IMG/VR virus record: IMGVR_UViG_3300043418_000114
Location: 62,001 to 126,000 of that record
Reading direction: 5' to 3' (one strand)
Length of the DNA stretch: 64,000 nucleotides
DNA from: a virus
Shown here: piece by piece, positions 1-7,591 of the stretch
Numbering within the stretch: position 1 is the stretch's first letter
Layout of the letters: each line of letters opens with the position of its first letter
Program-made: the position numbers and the translations under genes
Notes under the pieces: generated by a model
Database searches by the model: none
Told to the model about the DNA's origin: nothing
What the model saw: only the letters and a program-made list of their open reading frames with translations

Positions 1-623
1 TGCCAATGGGTGAACTAGTTGACAAAAACAACTCACAGCACAAAGTATACGTAGACTATCTCGCCTCTAGGAAGATAGATAGTAGTGATTATCCCTTCTT
101 AATCACCCCGAATGAGCGGGGCAGAATGAATTCACGTGTCGTCATCCCTTATACATACAAGGGAAAGATTGTAGGACACACATCTAGATTCTTAGACAAC
201 AAAGTACCAAAGTATATCAACGAACAACAGCCTGGCTATGTCTTTAACATTGACATGCAAAAGGATGAATGGCAAGTTTGCATACTCACCGAGGGTATTT
301 TTGATGCATTGGCAATCGACGGTGTTGCAGTCATGCACGACGACATAAGCAATGAACAAGCCGAATTACTATCAACCTTAAATCGTCAAATCATCGTAGT
401 ACCAGATCGAGACAAAACTGGCATGAAGATGATAGACAGAGCGTTGGCGCTGGGATATCAAGTTAGTCTGCCTGATTGGGATGCAGGAGTCAAAGACGTT
501 AATGATGCAGTGGTCAAGTACGGCAAGATCCAGACCATTTTGAGTATCTTGCAGACAGCTACAAATAGTAAAATAAAGATAGAATTACAGAGGAAGAAAA
601 TTGGCAAACAAAACGGCTTCTAA
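1..623 (+). CDS. DNA primase, T4 gp61-like, 5' end outside window
   Basis: C-terminal part of a DnaG/gp61-type primase that makes RNA primers for the lagging strand, working with the helicase encoded next to it. The frame is open to the left edge, so the zinc-binding N-terminus lies outside; T4 gp61 is about 340 residues and roughly 205 are visible. The TOPRIM fold is clear, counting from the first ATG at base 6: TEG with E96, then VPDRDKTG around 132-139 (metal-binding D134 and D136), then DWD near 158-160 with KD at 163-164. It overlaps the helicase gene by 23 bases, which suggests translational coupling. Family assignment is firm; the gp61 label rests on the helicase neighbour. Confidence 0.88.
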   Translation, partial: PMGELVDKNNSQHKVYVDYLASRKIDSSDYPFLITPNERGRMNSRVVIPYTYKGKIVGHTSRFLDNKVPKYINEQQPGYVFNIDMQKDEWQVCILTEGIFDALAIDGVAVMHDDISNEQAELLSTLNRQIIVVPDRDKTGMKMIDRALALGYQVSLPDWDAGVKDVNDAVVKYGKIQTILSILQTATNSKIKIELQRKKIGKQNGF

Positions 624-2064
624 GCAACAAATTGATTATAACAAACCAGAGATTCAAAAATTATTTTTAGAAATGATGCTATCTAACGCGGAATTATATA
701 CCCGTGTTATGAACATCATGAACAGTGAAAACTTCGACAAGACCTTACGTCCTGTCGCAGAAATGTTCAAGTCTCATACTGACAAATATAACGTATTGCC
801 TGATCCAGTGCAGATCAAAGCAATGACTGGCGTTGAAGTTAATCCAGTGCCTGGCATGAATGAAGGACACGACGAGTGGTTTCTTGATGCGTTTGAAGCA
901 TTCACCAAGCGACAAGAATTAGAACGTGCGATCCTTAAAGCCGCTGATATGCTTGAGAAAGGTGACTATGATCCAGTTGAGAAACTAATCAAAGACGCAG
1001 TTCAAATCAGTCTACAGAAAGACATGGGTACCGATTATTTCGCTGACCCACAGGCTCGTATCAACAAATACTTTAACGCTGGTGGCCAAGTCTCTACCGG
1101 CTGGCCACAGATGGATAAGATTCTCTATGGTGGCATGTCACGTGGTGAATTGAATATCTTTGCAGGTGGCTCGGGTTCAGGTAAGTCACTGGTTATGATG
1201 AACTTAGCCCTAAACTGGTTAGGCGTAGGCATGAGCGGTGTGTATATCTCACTTGAATTGAGTGAAGAATTAACATCCCTGCGTACCGATGCGATGGCGA
1301 CAAGCATGGGCACTAAAGAGATTCGCAAGAATATCGACGATGCTCACTTGAAAGTCAAGATGCTTGCTAAGAAGTCTGGCCAGTATCGTGTTAAGGCGTT
1401 GCCTGCTCAATCGACAGTTAACGACATTCGTTCATACTTGAAAGAAGTTCAAATTCAAACTGGTATTCGTGTTGACTTTGTGATGGTCGACTACCTTGAC
1501 TTGGTGATGCCAGTATCTGTTAAAGTTAACCCTAACGATCAGTTTATCAAAGACAAGTATGTTGCGGAAGAATTGCGTAACTTGGCCAAAGAGATGGGAA
1601 TCTTGTTAGTCACTGCATCACAGTTGAACCGTAGTGCTGTTGATGAACTTGAGTTTGATCACAGTCACATTGCTGGTGGTATCTCAAAGATTAACACAGC
1701 GGATAACGTGTTTGGTATCTTTACTAACCGAAGTATGCGTGAACGTGGCAAATACCAGATACAATGTATGAAGTCTCGTAGTTCGACTGGTGTAGGTCAG
1801 AAGATTGACCTAGATTATAATATCGAAACTATGCGTATTACAGATGAAGATCCTGATGGATATGCTGACCAACAAGCAAAGTATAGACCAGCGTCAAGTC
1901 CTAATGATATAATGAGCAAATTCAAGACTCAATCTACTGTGACTGCCACTGAACCTATCATTGATCAGTCTACGGGTGAAATTTTAGAACCAGTTCAAAA
2001 GAAAGTTGTAGCGGATGTGCAGGGTTCCAAGCTAAAAGGCTTGTTGAACTCATTGAAGAAATAA
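601..2064 (+). CDS. Replicative DNA helicase, DnaB/T4 gp41-like
   Basis: Hexameric 5'-3' helicase of the phage replisome. The RecA-type ATPase core is visible: Walker A GGSGSGKS at residues 189-196 and a Walker B strand VDFVMVDYLD near 291-300, followed by a TASQLNR segment typical of DnaB-family proteins. The first 150 residues are the helical N-terminal domain. Length (487) fits T4 gp41 (about 475). The start is a TTG at 601, chosen because AGAGGAAGA lies just upstream and no better ATG precedes the conserved region. It overlaps the primase gene, which matches the known physical partnership of primase and helicase in the T4 primosome. Confidence 0.95.
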   Translation: MANKTASKQQIDYNKPEIQKLFLEMMLSNAELYTRVMNIMNSENFDKTLRPVAEMFKSHTDKYNVLPDPVQIKAMTGVEVNPVPGMNEGHDEWFLDAFEAFTKRQELERAILKAADMLEKGDYDPVEKLIKDAVQISLQKDMGTDYFADPQARINKYFNAGGQVSTGWPQMDKILYGGMSRGELNIFAGGSGSGKSLVMMNLALNWLGVGMSGVYISLELSEELTSLRTDAMATSMGTKEIRKNIDDAHLKVKMLAKKSGQYRVKALPAQSTVNDIRSYLKEVQIQTGIRVDFVMVDYLDLVMPVSVKVNPNDQFIKDKYVAEELRNLAKEMGILLVTASQLNRSAVDELEFDHSHIAGGISKINTADNVFGIFTNRSMRERGKYQIQCMKSRSSTGVGQKIDLDYNIETMRITDEDPDGYADQQAKYRPASSPNDIMSKFKTQSTVTATEPIIDQSTGEILEPVQKKVVADVQGSKLKGLLNSLKK

Positions 2065-2075
2065 ATCAATTTACT

Positions 2076-2083
2076 GATAAATA
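2076..2083 (+). promoter_or_regulatory. T4-type late promoter (GATAAATA) for the 2104 gene
   Basis: GATAAATA differs at one base from the T4 late consensus TATAAATA. The predicted transcript would start about 15 bases before the ATG at 2104 and includes an AGGA ribosome site. Confidence 0.6.
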
Positions 2084-2103
2084 CACATAGGATAATTAAT
2101 TAT

Positions 2104-2346
2104 ATGCAAAGAAAAACACGCTCACTTTTGCAAGAACTAGAAGAACTCGGCAGTAACCGTGATGCAAGTCATGTCATTGAAAGCCGAGCAAGTAACATTA
2201 TTACTAGTGCAATCCATTTATTGGAAATGATTCAAAAACATTATCCAGAAGAACAAGCTCAGATTCTAGAGCGAAAGCTACTTAGCTCAATCAAGAGTCG
2301 TGATAAGGATAGATTCGCAAAATCTATCAAAAAGAATAGAGACTAA
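2104..2346 (+). CDS. Small conserved-looking protein of unknown function
   Basis: An 80-residue, highly charged protein that should be mostly helical, with no signal peptide or membrane segment. The N-terminus is basic and the C-terminus is Lys/Arg rich, so nucleic acid or capsid contact is possible but not shown. It has its own late promoter box and an AGGA ribosome site 12 bases upstream. I do not recognise the family. It lies between the helicase and the ligase-like gene and ends two bases before the latter. Confidence 0.8.
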   Translation: MQRKTRSLLQELEELGSNRDASHVIESRASNIITSAIHLLEMIQKHYPEEQAQILERKLLSSIKSRDKDRFAKSIKKNRD

Positions 2347-2348
2347 TT

Positions 2349-3488
2349 GTGACCGTTAGCCTGACTGCGCTCGTTGAAGCGATTGATACATTATCTCGTC
2401 CTAAAAAAGGTCATTTGGATCATCCAGAAGACCTGATTTTTCTCGACGGGATAGCTGGCGCAAATAGCGCAATCAAGGCACTAGTCGCTACAGCTAAAAA
2501 TCCAAACTCAGTTTCCATTAAGTGGGATGGTTACCCAGCATTGATCTTTGGTCATGGCCGAGATGGTAAGTTTTCCATCATGGACAAGCACATGTTCAAC
2601 AAGAAAGATGGCACAGGTCGTCTTGTCTATAGTCCAGAAGATTTCGTGGCATACGATGCTGAACGTGGAGTTGCTAGAGATAGTTTACATAAAATCATCC
2701 ATTCAATTTGGCAGGGACTAGCCGATGCTACTCATGGTGGCATGGGATATTACTGGGGCGATTTGCTTTTCGGTCATCCACTGAAAGAAAAGAACGGCAC
2801 TTATACGTTCAAAGCTAATCCTCATGGGATTACGTATCAAGTTGCCGCTGATAGTGATATTGGCAAGTTAATTGGTGGCAAAACGGCAGGTATCGCCGTT
2901 CATCAATTCTTGTCTCCAGAGGCTGCCAGCACGGATATGGCGCAGTCACTAAATGGTACAATTGGCAAGCTCAAAAACAATGGCGATGTGGCTATTGTTT
3001 CAAGTAAGATGCCTGCTATTCCTAGAATCAACCTTGATGCGGCTCTAGTGAAGAATGCACAAGATGCTGTGGCTAAATTTGGGCCAAGTGTAGAAGAATT
3101 CTTTAATAATGCACCACAATCTCGTGGCAGTTTTGGTCAGTTGTTTACGGTATATATCAACAAAAAGATCATGTCTGGTAATCTAAATGACCTACAAGCT
3201 GGGTTTATGGATTTCATTGCATCACGTAAACTATCAGATAGCATGAGAGCAAAAATCACGGAATATTTAAATAATAATCCTGAGGCAGTCACTGGTGCGT
3301 TTACAATCTGGGCTGAGATTTACAAGCTAAAAATGGACCTGGTTAACCAGTTAAACTCTGCTACTGATGCTAGTCCAGTTAAAGGATATTTGCAAGATGG
3401 CACTGAATCACATGAGGGATTCGTTGCAAATAGCATTAAATTGATCGATAGACTAGGATTTAGTCGCCAAAATCTCTCAGGAAGATAG
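2349..3488 (+). CDS. Ligase-superfamily-like nucleotidyltransferase, putative
   Basis: A 379-residue protein whose first 200 residues carry spaced motifs resembling covalent nucleotidyltransferases (DNA/RNA ligases and capping enzymes). These are KWDG at 58-61 (motif I K-x-D-G, where the lysine would be adenylylated), then a hydrophobic YYWGDLLF segment near 135 like motif III, then a PHGITYQV segment near 160. Similar proteins occur as hypotheticals in large myoviruses. The C-terminal 170 residues are helical and unassigned. It starts with GTG two bases after the previous stop, with no clear ribosome site, so it may be translated by coupling. Seen: the motifs. Inferred: enzymatic activity. 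Confidence 0.5.
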   Translation: MTVSLTALVEAIDTLSRPKKGHLDHPEDLIFLDGIAGANSAIKALVATAKNPNSVSIKWDGYPALIFGHGRDGKFSIMDKHMFNKKDGTGRLVYSPEDFVAYDAERGVARDSLHKIIHSIWQGLADATHGGMGYYWGDLLFGHPLKEKNGTYTFKANPHGITYQVAADSDIGKLIGGKTAGIAVHQFLSPEAASTDMAQSLNGTIGKLKNNGDVAIVSSKMPAIPRINLDAALVKNAQDAVAKFGPSVEEFFNNAPQSRGSFGQLFTVYINKKIMSGNLNDLQAGFMDFIASRKLSDSMRAKITEYLNNNPEAVTGAFTIWAEIYKLKMDLVNQLNSATDASPVKGYLQDGTESHEGFVANSIKLIDRLGFSRQNLSGR

Positions 3489-3515
3489 TCTAAAGGGCTG
3501 TTTTTTATTCCAAAT

Positions 3516-3523
3516 GATAAATA
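3516..3523 (+). promoter_or_regulatory. T4-type late promoter (GATAAATA) for the 3569 gene
   Basis: GATAAATA lies 45 bases before the ATG at 3569. The leader carries AAAGGAAT as ribosome site. Confidence 0.6.
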
Positions 3524-3568
3524 TTAATATGAATCAGTAGGATTCAACACATTTAAAGGAATATTAAA

Positions 3569-3937
3569 ATGGCACAATTTACACGCACCCATGGTGACTA
3601 TCAACCAGTAATGAACTTCGACGCTCCAGCTTATACAGTTGGTGCAGTTAACGCCGTAACTTCAGGCGCAGTTGTTCAACCTCAAGGTCCTAAGCTAGAC
3701 TACTTCACAGCAACAGCAACTGGCGCTTTCTCAACAGCACAAGTTAACACTCTAATCCAGACAATCCAACAATTGGCAACTGTCTATATCTATGAGTACA
3801 CTGATGCATCTAACGATACATTGGCATTCGCAGTATACCCAACTGCGGCTTGGACTGCTTCTGCACTAGACACTGCTTTCACAGCGGCTGGTGTTACAGG
3901 CACTACAACTGCGGCTGGCGCAACATTCGGTGCTTAA
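3569..3937 (+). CDS. Small virion-type protein, Thr/Ala rich
   Basis: A 122-residue protein rich in Ala, Thr and Gly, of the composition common in phage decoration or tail accessory proteins. No catalytic motif, signal or membrane segment is seen. A strong late promoter and AAAGGAAT ribosome site precede it, and a strong terminator follows 24 bases after the stop, so it is a monocistronic late unit. Such an arrangement fits an abundant structural protein such as a head decoration protein, but the family is not recognised. Confidence 0.85.
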   Translation: MAQFTRTHGDYQPVMNFDAPAYTVGAVNAVTSGAVVQPQGPKLDYFTATATGAFSTAQVNTLIQTIQQLATVYIYEYTDASNDTLAFAVYPTAAWTASALDTAFTAAGVTGTTTAAGATFGA

Positions 3938-3961
3938 TCACTGAGTTGTAATTCAACCTCT

Positions 3962-3992
3962 AAAAAACCCGAGATTTTCTCGGGTTTTTTTA
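3962..3992 (+). terminator. Rho-independent terminator
   Basis: Stem CCCGAGA/TCTCGGG with flanking A-run and T-run (AAAAAACCCGAGA, short T loop, TCTCGGGTTTTTT). It ends the single-gene transcript of the 3569 gene. Confidence 0.9.
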
Positions 3993-3997
3993 TTCCT

Positions 3998-4005
3998 GTT
4001 AAATA
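3998..4005 (+). promoter_or_regulatory. Late promoter box placed for a leaderless start at 4011
   Basis: GTTAAATA followed by exactly five bases (ATAGC) and the ATG. By T4 late-promoter geometry transcription would begin at the A of the ATG. No Shine-Dalgarno site is present. Confidence 0.5.
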
Positions 4006-4010
4006 ATAGC

Positions 4011-4472
4011 ATGAGTTATATGATTACATGCTACACACTATTTGATATCACATCGACGAATGTGTTGAGCCGCCATCGTCCAGAAGTAGGCCAGGACGAA
4101 AATGAATGGCGTTATAAACGAAACACTCAGTGCAATTTTGATACTATCCTACAAGCTATTTCCCTACGTTCTCAGCCAGACATTCTATCAAAGCCAGTAA
4201 AGAATCAAATCAGATTCGACGAATTTACTGATTTTGGATTCTTGTTCGAACAACAAGAAAGCGAAACATATCCTTGCTGGTCATTCAACTTCGAAATTCA
4301 TCATCTTAGTGTTTTTGATGACGGAATTTCAGAGTTAGGAGCCCTATATGGTGATTGCCATGGAGTGCCAATGATTAAATGTGGCACAGAGTGGGACAAG
4401 TTGCCAGTGGCACTGGACAGCACAGACGAGTTACGGAATATATATTTTAAGGTGTCAACACATGAAGTTTGA
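4011..4472 (+). CDS. Hypothetical protein of T4-like phages
   Basis: A 153-residue soluble protein with several aromatic residues and cysteines and an EFTDFGFLFE segment in the middle. No known domain is recognised. It has no ribosome site, but a late promoter box sits five bases upstream of the ATG. Its last 11 bases overlap the next gene, so the two probably form one transcript. Confidence 0.85.
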   Translation: MSYMITCYTLFDITSTNVLSRHRPEVGQDENEWRYKRNTQCNFDTILQAISLRSQPDILSKPVKNQIRFDEFTDFGFLFEQQESETYPCWSFNFEIHHLSVFDDGISELGALYGDCHGVPMIKCGTEWDKLPVALDSTDELRNIYFKVSTHEV

Positions 4473-4932
4473 AAAACTGATTAAAAAGATAGAACGTGTT
4501 ATTCCCAGTGATCAGATAAGATCACTCCAGGACATAATAGTATATCAGGATCCAGATGGTAAATATCAACTATTTGAAACATATTCCATTGAGAAGGTCG
4601 ATGATTTATTCATCGTATCAGGTATTAGACTTGCCAAGAATTTGACATTTTCTGTTCTAAAGAATGCAGTTACTTGGTGCACTTATGATAAGCGTAATCG
4701 AATTCAGGAATCCAACGAGATTTTGACTTTAGATCACAAATTGAACAGAATAAACTCGGATATTAGTATTCGTCAATTGATGGCCAAAAAAGCCAAGAAT
4801 CCAGACGATAAATTAATATATATTGCCAAGATAGGCGAGGACAAAATCAAGCGCAAACAGATGACAGAACGACTAGATGGCTACATTAGAGAGTCTAGGA
4901 ACTGGCAGATTAAGCGATTAAGCAAAAGCTAA
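4462..4932 (+). CDS. Hypothetical basic protein
   Basis: A 156-residue protein, Lys/Arg rich at its C-terminus, with no known domain. A longer frame starts at 4381, but the ATG at 4462 is preferred: AAGGTG lies 11 bases upstream, and the segment before it is out-of-frame coding sequence of the previous gene. The ATGAAGTTTGA overlap with the upstream stop suggests coupling. Function unknown. Confidence 0.82.
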   Translation: MKFEKLIKKIERVIPSDQIRSLQDIIVYQDPDGKYQLFETYSIEKVDDLFIVSGIRLAKNLTFSVLKNAVTWCTYDKRNRIQESNEILTLDHKLNRINSDISIRQLMAKKAKNPDDKLIYIAKIGEDKIKRKQMTERLDGYIRESRNWQIKRLSKS

Positions 4933-4947
4933 ACCTTAGCACAAAAT

Positions 4948-4955
4948 GATAAATA
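4948..4955 (+). promoter_or_regulatory. T4-type late promoter (GATAAATA) for the 4984 gene
   Basis: GATAAATA followed by a leader of about 23 bases containing TTGGAATGGAAA ahead of the ATG at 4984. Confidence 0.6.
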
Positions 4956-4983
4956 CTTTATACATTTGTTTGGAATGGAAACT

Positions 4984-5712
4984 ATGAAACTAACAGAATT
5001 TGACAACAACACCGTAACTAATGCATCACGTGCATTAAAAGAACACTATGAGCTACCTTTCAATGTGGACAGCATGAATATGCCATCTACTGCGAAGATG
5101 CTAAACAAAGTTCGCGGTTTAATCAAGGAATCAAAGCAAGGCGCTGATTTCTACAAGAACCAAGCTACACCAGCTTACATGAAACTAGTGTTCATGGAAC
5201 AAGCGTTAGCATCACGTTTCAGCTATCTACAGACACTACCACAAGCTCGTATCGTGGTAGAAAACGAAGAAGTTGAGAAGTCACAAGTCGTTTTAGCGGC
5301 ACAAGACCTAGTCGATTCAGTACAAAAAATGCTTGAAGAAGTTGGTCAAATGCAAGTTAAAGAATTGCCAGCACTAGTCTCTAGCATCGAATCTGAAATC
5401 GGTGTGCAAGAGAGCCAGCAATATGACCAAGAAGTATCACAGCAATTAGATCAACTAAGTGCCGCACTAAAAGAAGCGTTCACTGGTCTAAAAGGCGCAT
5501 TGGGTACAGTTACTGGTCAAGGTGGTGCAGGATTTGACGATGGCATGGGTGCAATGGATCAAATGGATGCAGGCATGGACGACATGGAAGCCGGTGCCGC
5601 TGAAATGGGCGATGACATGACTGATATGGGCATGGACGTTGCAGAACCAGCACCAGCTCCTGCAGAAGAACCAGATGCAGAACTAAGTGCTGTAGGTCGC
5701 GCAAAGCGTTAA
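4984..5712 (+). CDS. Acidic head or scaffold-type protein, putative
   Basis: A 242-residue protein. Residues 1-150 are helical with Gln/Glu-rich coiled-coil character. The last 70 residues are low complexity, dominated by Met, Asp, Gly and Ala, ending in a proline-alanine stretch. Acidic, helical, flexible proteins of this kind are common in prohead cores of T4-like phages, so a scaffold or internal head role is plausible. The start MKLTEF at 4984 is preferred over an in-frame TTG at 4966 because GGAA sites precede it. The next gene begins two bases after the stop. Confidence 0.75.
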   Translation: MKLTEFDNNTVTNASRALKEHYELPFNVDSMNMPSTAKMLNKVRGLIKESKQGADFYKNQATPAYMKLVFMEQALASRFSYLQTLPQARIVVENEEVEKSQVVLAAQDLVDSVQKMLEEVGQMQVKELPALVSSIESEIGVQESQQYDQEVSQQLDQLSAALKEAFTGLKGALGTVTGQGGAGFDDGMGAMDQMDAGMDDMEAGAAEMGDDMTDMGMDVAEPAPAPAEEPDAELSAVGRAKR

Positions 5713-5714
5713 TC

Positions 5715-6047
5715 ATGCGTTTATACGAGTTTGCTAACTCAGATCCGCAAGTTACATCCTTGATCGCTATCAGTAATCAATTAAAAGATGACATTGATAG
5801 CGGGCGAGCCGATTCTAACTGGACGGTAGATGAATTGCTCCAGTATTTTCACGAATACGGCATCAATCTATCTCCTAGTGACTTGAGAAGTATGATCACA
5901 CACCCACCATTGAAGAATGTTATCAGTAACATTCAAGGTGATCAGGTTGTTTTTGCTGGACAGGACACTGGAACTGGCGAAGAAGACGATGAAACACAAA
6001 ATCAAGAAGTCGTTGCACAAATGGCAAAGAGCGCAATGCCAAGCTAA
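5715..6047 (+). CDS. Small protein, possible head component
   Basis: A 110-residue protein with an acidic, Glu/Asp/Gln-rich tail. Its first residues, MRLYEF, resemble the MRAxEF leaders of the capsid-cargo proteins elsewhere in this window, but the following residues (ANSD) lack the glutamate of the cleavage motif, so processing is doubtful. It sits two bases after the acidic scaffold-like gene, probably in the same transcript. No domain recognised. Confidence 0.75.
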   Translation: MRLYEFANSDPQVTSLIAISNQLKDDIDSGRADSNWTVDELLQYFHEYGINLSPSDLRSMITHPPLKNVISNIQGDQVVFAGQDTGTGEEDDETQNQEVVAQMAKSAMPS

Positions 6048-6059
6048 AACGAGGTACAC

Positions 6060-6830
6060 TTGGAAGTTACTCACTTAGTGACAAACGGATGTAGTTTTAC
6101 ATTCGGCGATGAATTAGATGATCCAAAAACGCAAGCCTGGCCTGCTTTGTTAGCAAAGCGACTAGGCTTACCTATTGTAAACTTAGCATTACCTGGTTCA
6201 GGTAATGATTGTATCCTACGCAGAACAACAGAATACCTATATAAAGGCTTACCTAAAGATAGTAAGCCTTTAGTCGTTATTGCTTGGTCACAAGATTGGC
6301 GTAGAGAAGAATGGTTCACGGATTATTATGGCTGTAAGGGTCACAACAACTACGGTATAGTATGCTTGCCACATGGCAGTCCATGCAATGATTATGAGCG
6401 GGTGATGCTTGATAATTGGTCCGAAGAAGATATCTATCGAAAGACCATAATGCGTAAACTAGCAATGAAACATTTATTGACCACACTTAATATACCTCAT
6501 GTTTCAACTGCATTTGCATATTCTGAATATGATTTTGAAAAATTGCCACTATTGAGGCAACGATTCAACTATATGGATAAACATATTGAGAATGATCCAT
6601 ATAGAATAGAAGATATGTTTCGGGTTGTTCCTGACAGTTATCCTAAGATGCCAATGGGTCATTATGGATACGAAGCACAACATTTTACTAGCGATTATAT
6701 GTATGATGCTATAATCAAACGACATGGAGACATTACTCCAGTTTCTGGAGATTATCTAAGTCTAGTAGATTACGTGCGTGACGATGATTTTATCTGGGGC
6801 AAATGGCTTCATTGGACAGATGCAAATTGA
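6060..6830 (+). CDS. SGNH/GDSL hydrolase-like protein
   Basis: A 256-residue protein whose N-terminus reads NGCSFTFGDE, matching block I of SGNH hydrolases (serine in a G-x-S context), followed by an LGLPIVNLALPGSGND segment like block II/III (G and N of the oxyanion hole). A GHYGYEAQHF segment near the C-terminus could supply the catalytic histidine. Such enzymes deacylate or deacetylate lipids and glycans; the substrate here is unknown. The start is TTG at 6060, supported by GAGGT five bases upstream. An ATG is absent before the conserved block. Confidence 0.65.
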   Translation: MEVTHLVTNGCSFTFGDELDDPKTQAWPALLAKRLGLPIVNLALPGSGNDCILRRTTEYLYKGLPKDSKPLVVIAWSQDWRREEWFTDYYGCKGHNNYGIVCLPHGSPCNDYERVMLDNWSEEDIYRKTIMRKLAMKHLLTTLNIPHVSTAFAYSEYDFEKLPLLRQRFNYMDKHIENDPYRIEDMFRVVPDSYPKMPMGHYGYEAQHFTSDYMYDAIIKRHGDITPVSGDYLSLVDYVRDDDFIWGKWLHWTDAN

Positions 6831-6854
6831 TATTTTCCTATAATCTGTTATAAT
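6827..6854 (+). promoter_or_regulatory. Sigma70-type promoter placed for a leaderless start at 6861
   Basis: TTGATA, 16 bases, TATAAT, then exactly six bases to the ATG. The usual +1 would be the A of the start codon. No Shine-Dalgarno site lies between. Confidence 0.6.
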
Positions 6855-6860
6855 ACTTTA

Positions 6861-7547
6861 ATGTACATACCAGATAAATTTAACTACGTCCCAATGAGTA
6901 GAGTTGAAATCGATGGGAAACGTAGATATGCCACTCCAGATGGTGAGAAACTACCTAGCGTTACCACGATTCTCTCTGCAACAACTCCCAAAGAAAAAAT
7001 AGAAGCTCTCAATGAGTGGCGACAGCGAATGGGTCCAAAGCGGGCACAAGAGATCACCACAGAGGCTGCCAATCGTGGCACAAGAATGCACAAGTTCTTG
7101 GAAGATTATGTAAAAACAGGAGCAATCAGTGAGTCCGGAAGCAATCCATACAGCAAGCAAAGCCATCGCATGGCAGAGTCTATCATTCAACAAGGTCTTG
7201 TTAACTGCACTGAGTTCTGGGGTACCGAAGTTCCTCTCTATTTTCCTAAAGTATATGCCGGCACAACTGACTTGGTTGGCGTACATGACGGTAGCCCTGC
7301 TATCATGGACCACAAACAGTCTAACAAGCTAAAGAAAAAAGAGTGGATCGATGATTACTTCATTCAGTTGGCGGCATATGCCAATGCACATAATGAAGTA
7401 CATGGCACAAATATTCGCAAGGGCGTGATTTTTATGTGTACTCAAGACTTTGTATATCAAGAGTTCATAGTAGAGGGTACCGAATTCGATCATTGGACCA
7501 CTGAATGGTTCAAGCGGGTCGAACAATACTACATGCAGTTCATCTAG
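6861..7547 (+). CDS. PD-(D/E)XK exonuclease-like protein
   Basis: A 228-residue nuclease of the RecB/Cas4-like PD-(D/E)XK fold. Visible elements are RGTRMHKFLED near 77-87 (helix before the active site), AGTTDLVG with the first active-site aspartate, IMDHKQS with the D-x-K pair, and QLAAYANAHNE as the RecB-type motif with conserved Q and Y. Such enzymes process DNA ends in recombination or degrade host DNA. It is preceded by a near-consensus sigma70-type promoter rather than a late box, which suggests early or middle expression. Confidence 0.82.
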   Translation: MYIPDKFNYVPMSRVEIDGKRRYATPDGEKLPSVTTILSATTPKEKIEALNEWRQRMGPKRAQEITTEAANRGTRMHKFLEDYVKTGAISESGSNPYSKQSHRMAESIIQQGLVNCTEFWGTEVPLYFPKVYAGTTDLVGVHDGSPAIMDHKQSNKLKKKEWIDDYFIQLAAYANAHNEVHGTNIRKGVIFMCTQDFVYQEFIVEGTEFDHWTTEWFKRVEQYYMQFI

Positions 7548-7554
7548 GATTTTT

Positions 7555-7591
7555 GATAAATAAGTGTAAATCTCTTTAAAAGAATACACTT
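7555..7591 (+). promoter_or_regulatory. Late promoter overlapping an inverted repeat before the fibre gene
   Basis: GATAAATA at 7555-7562 overlaps an inverted repeat: AAGTGTA at 7562-7568 pairs with TACACTT at 7585-7591, directly abutting the ATG at 7592. In read-through RNA the start region would be in a hairpin; RNA begun at the late promoter (about 7568) would lack most of the first arm. Confidence 0.55.

Noticed and set aside
5715-5745. Capsid-targeting leader on the 110-residue protein
   Set aside because: MRLYEF is similar, but ANSD follows instead of x-x-E, so cleavage is not supported.
6951-7313. 120-codon minus-strand frame inside the nuclease gene
   Set aside because: Antisense to a well-supported PD-(D/E)XK gene and without start signals.
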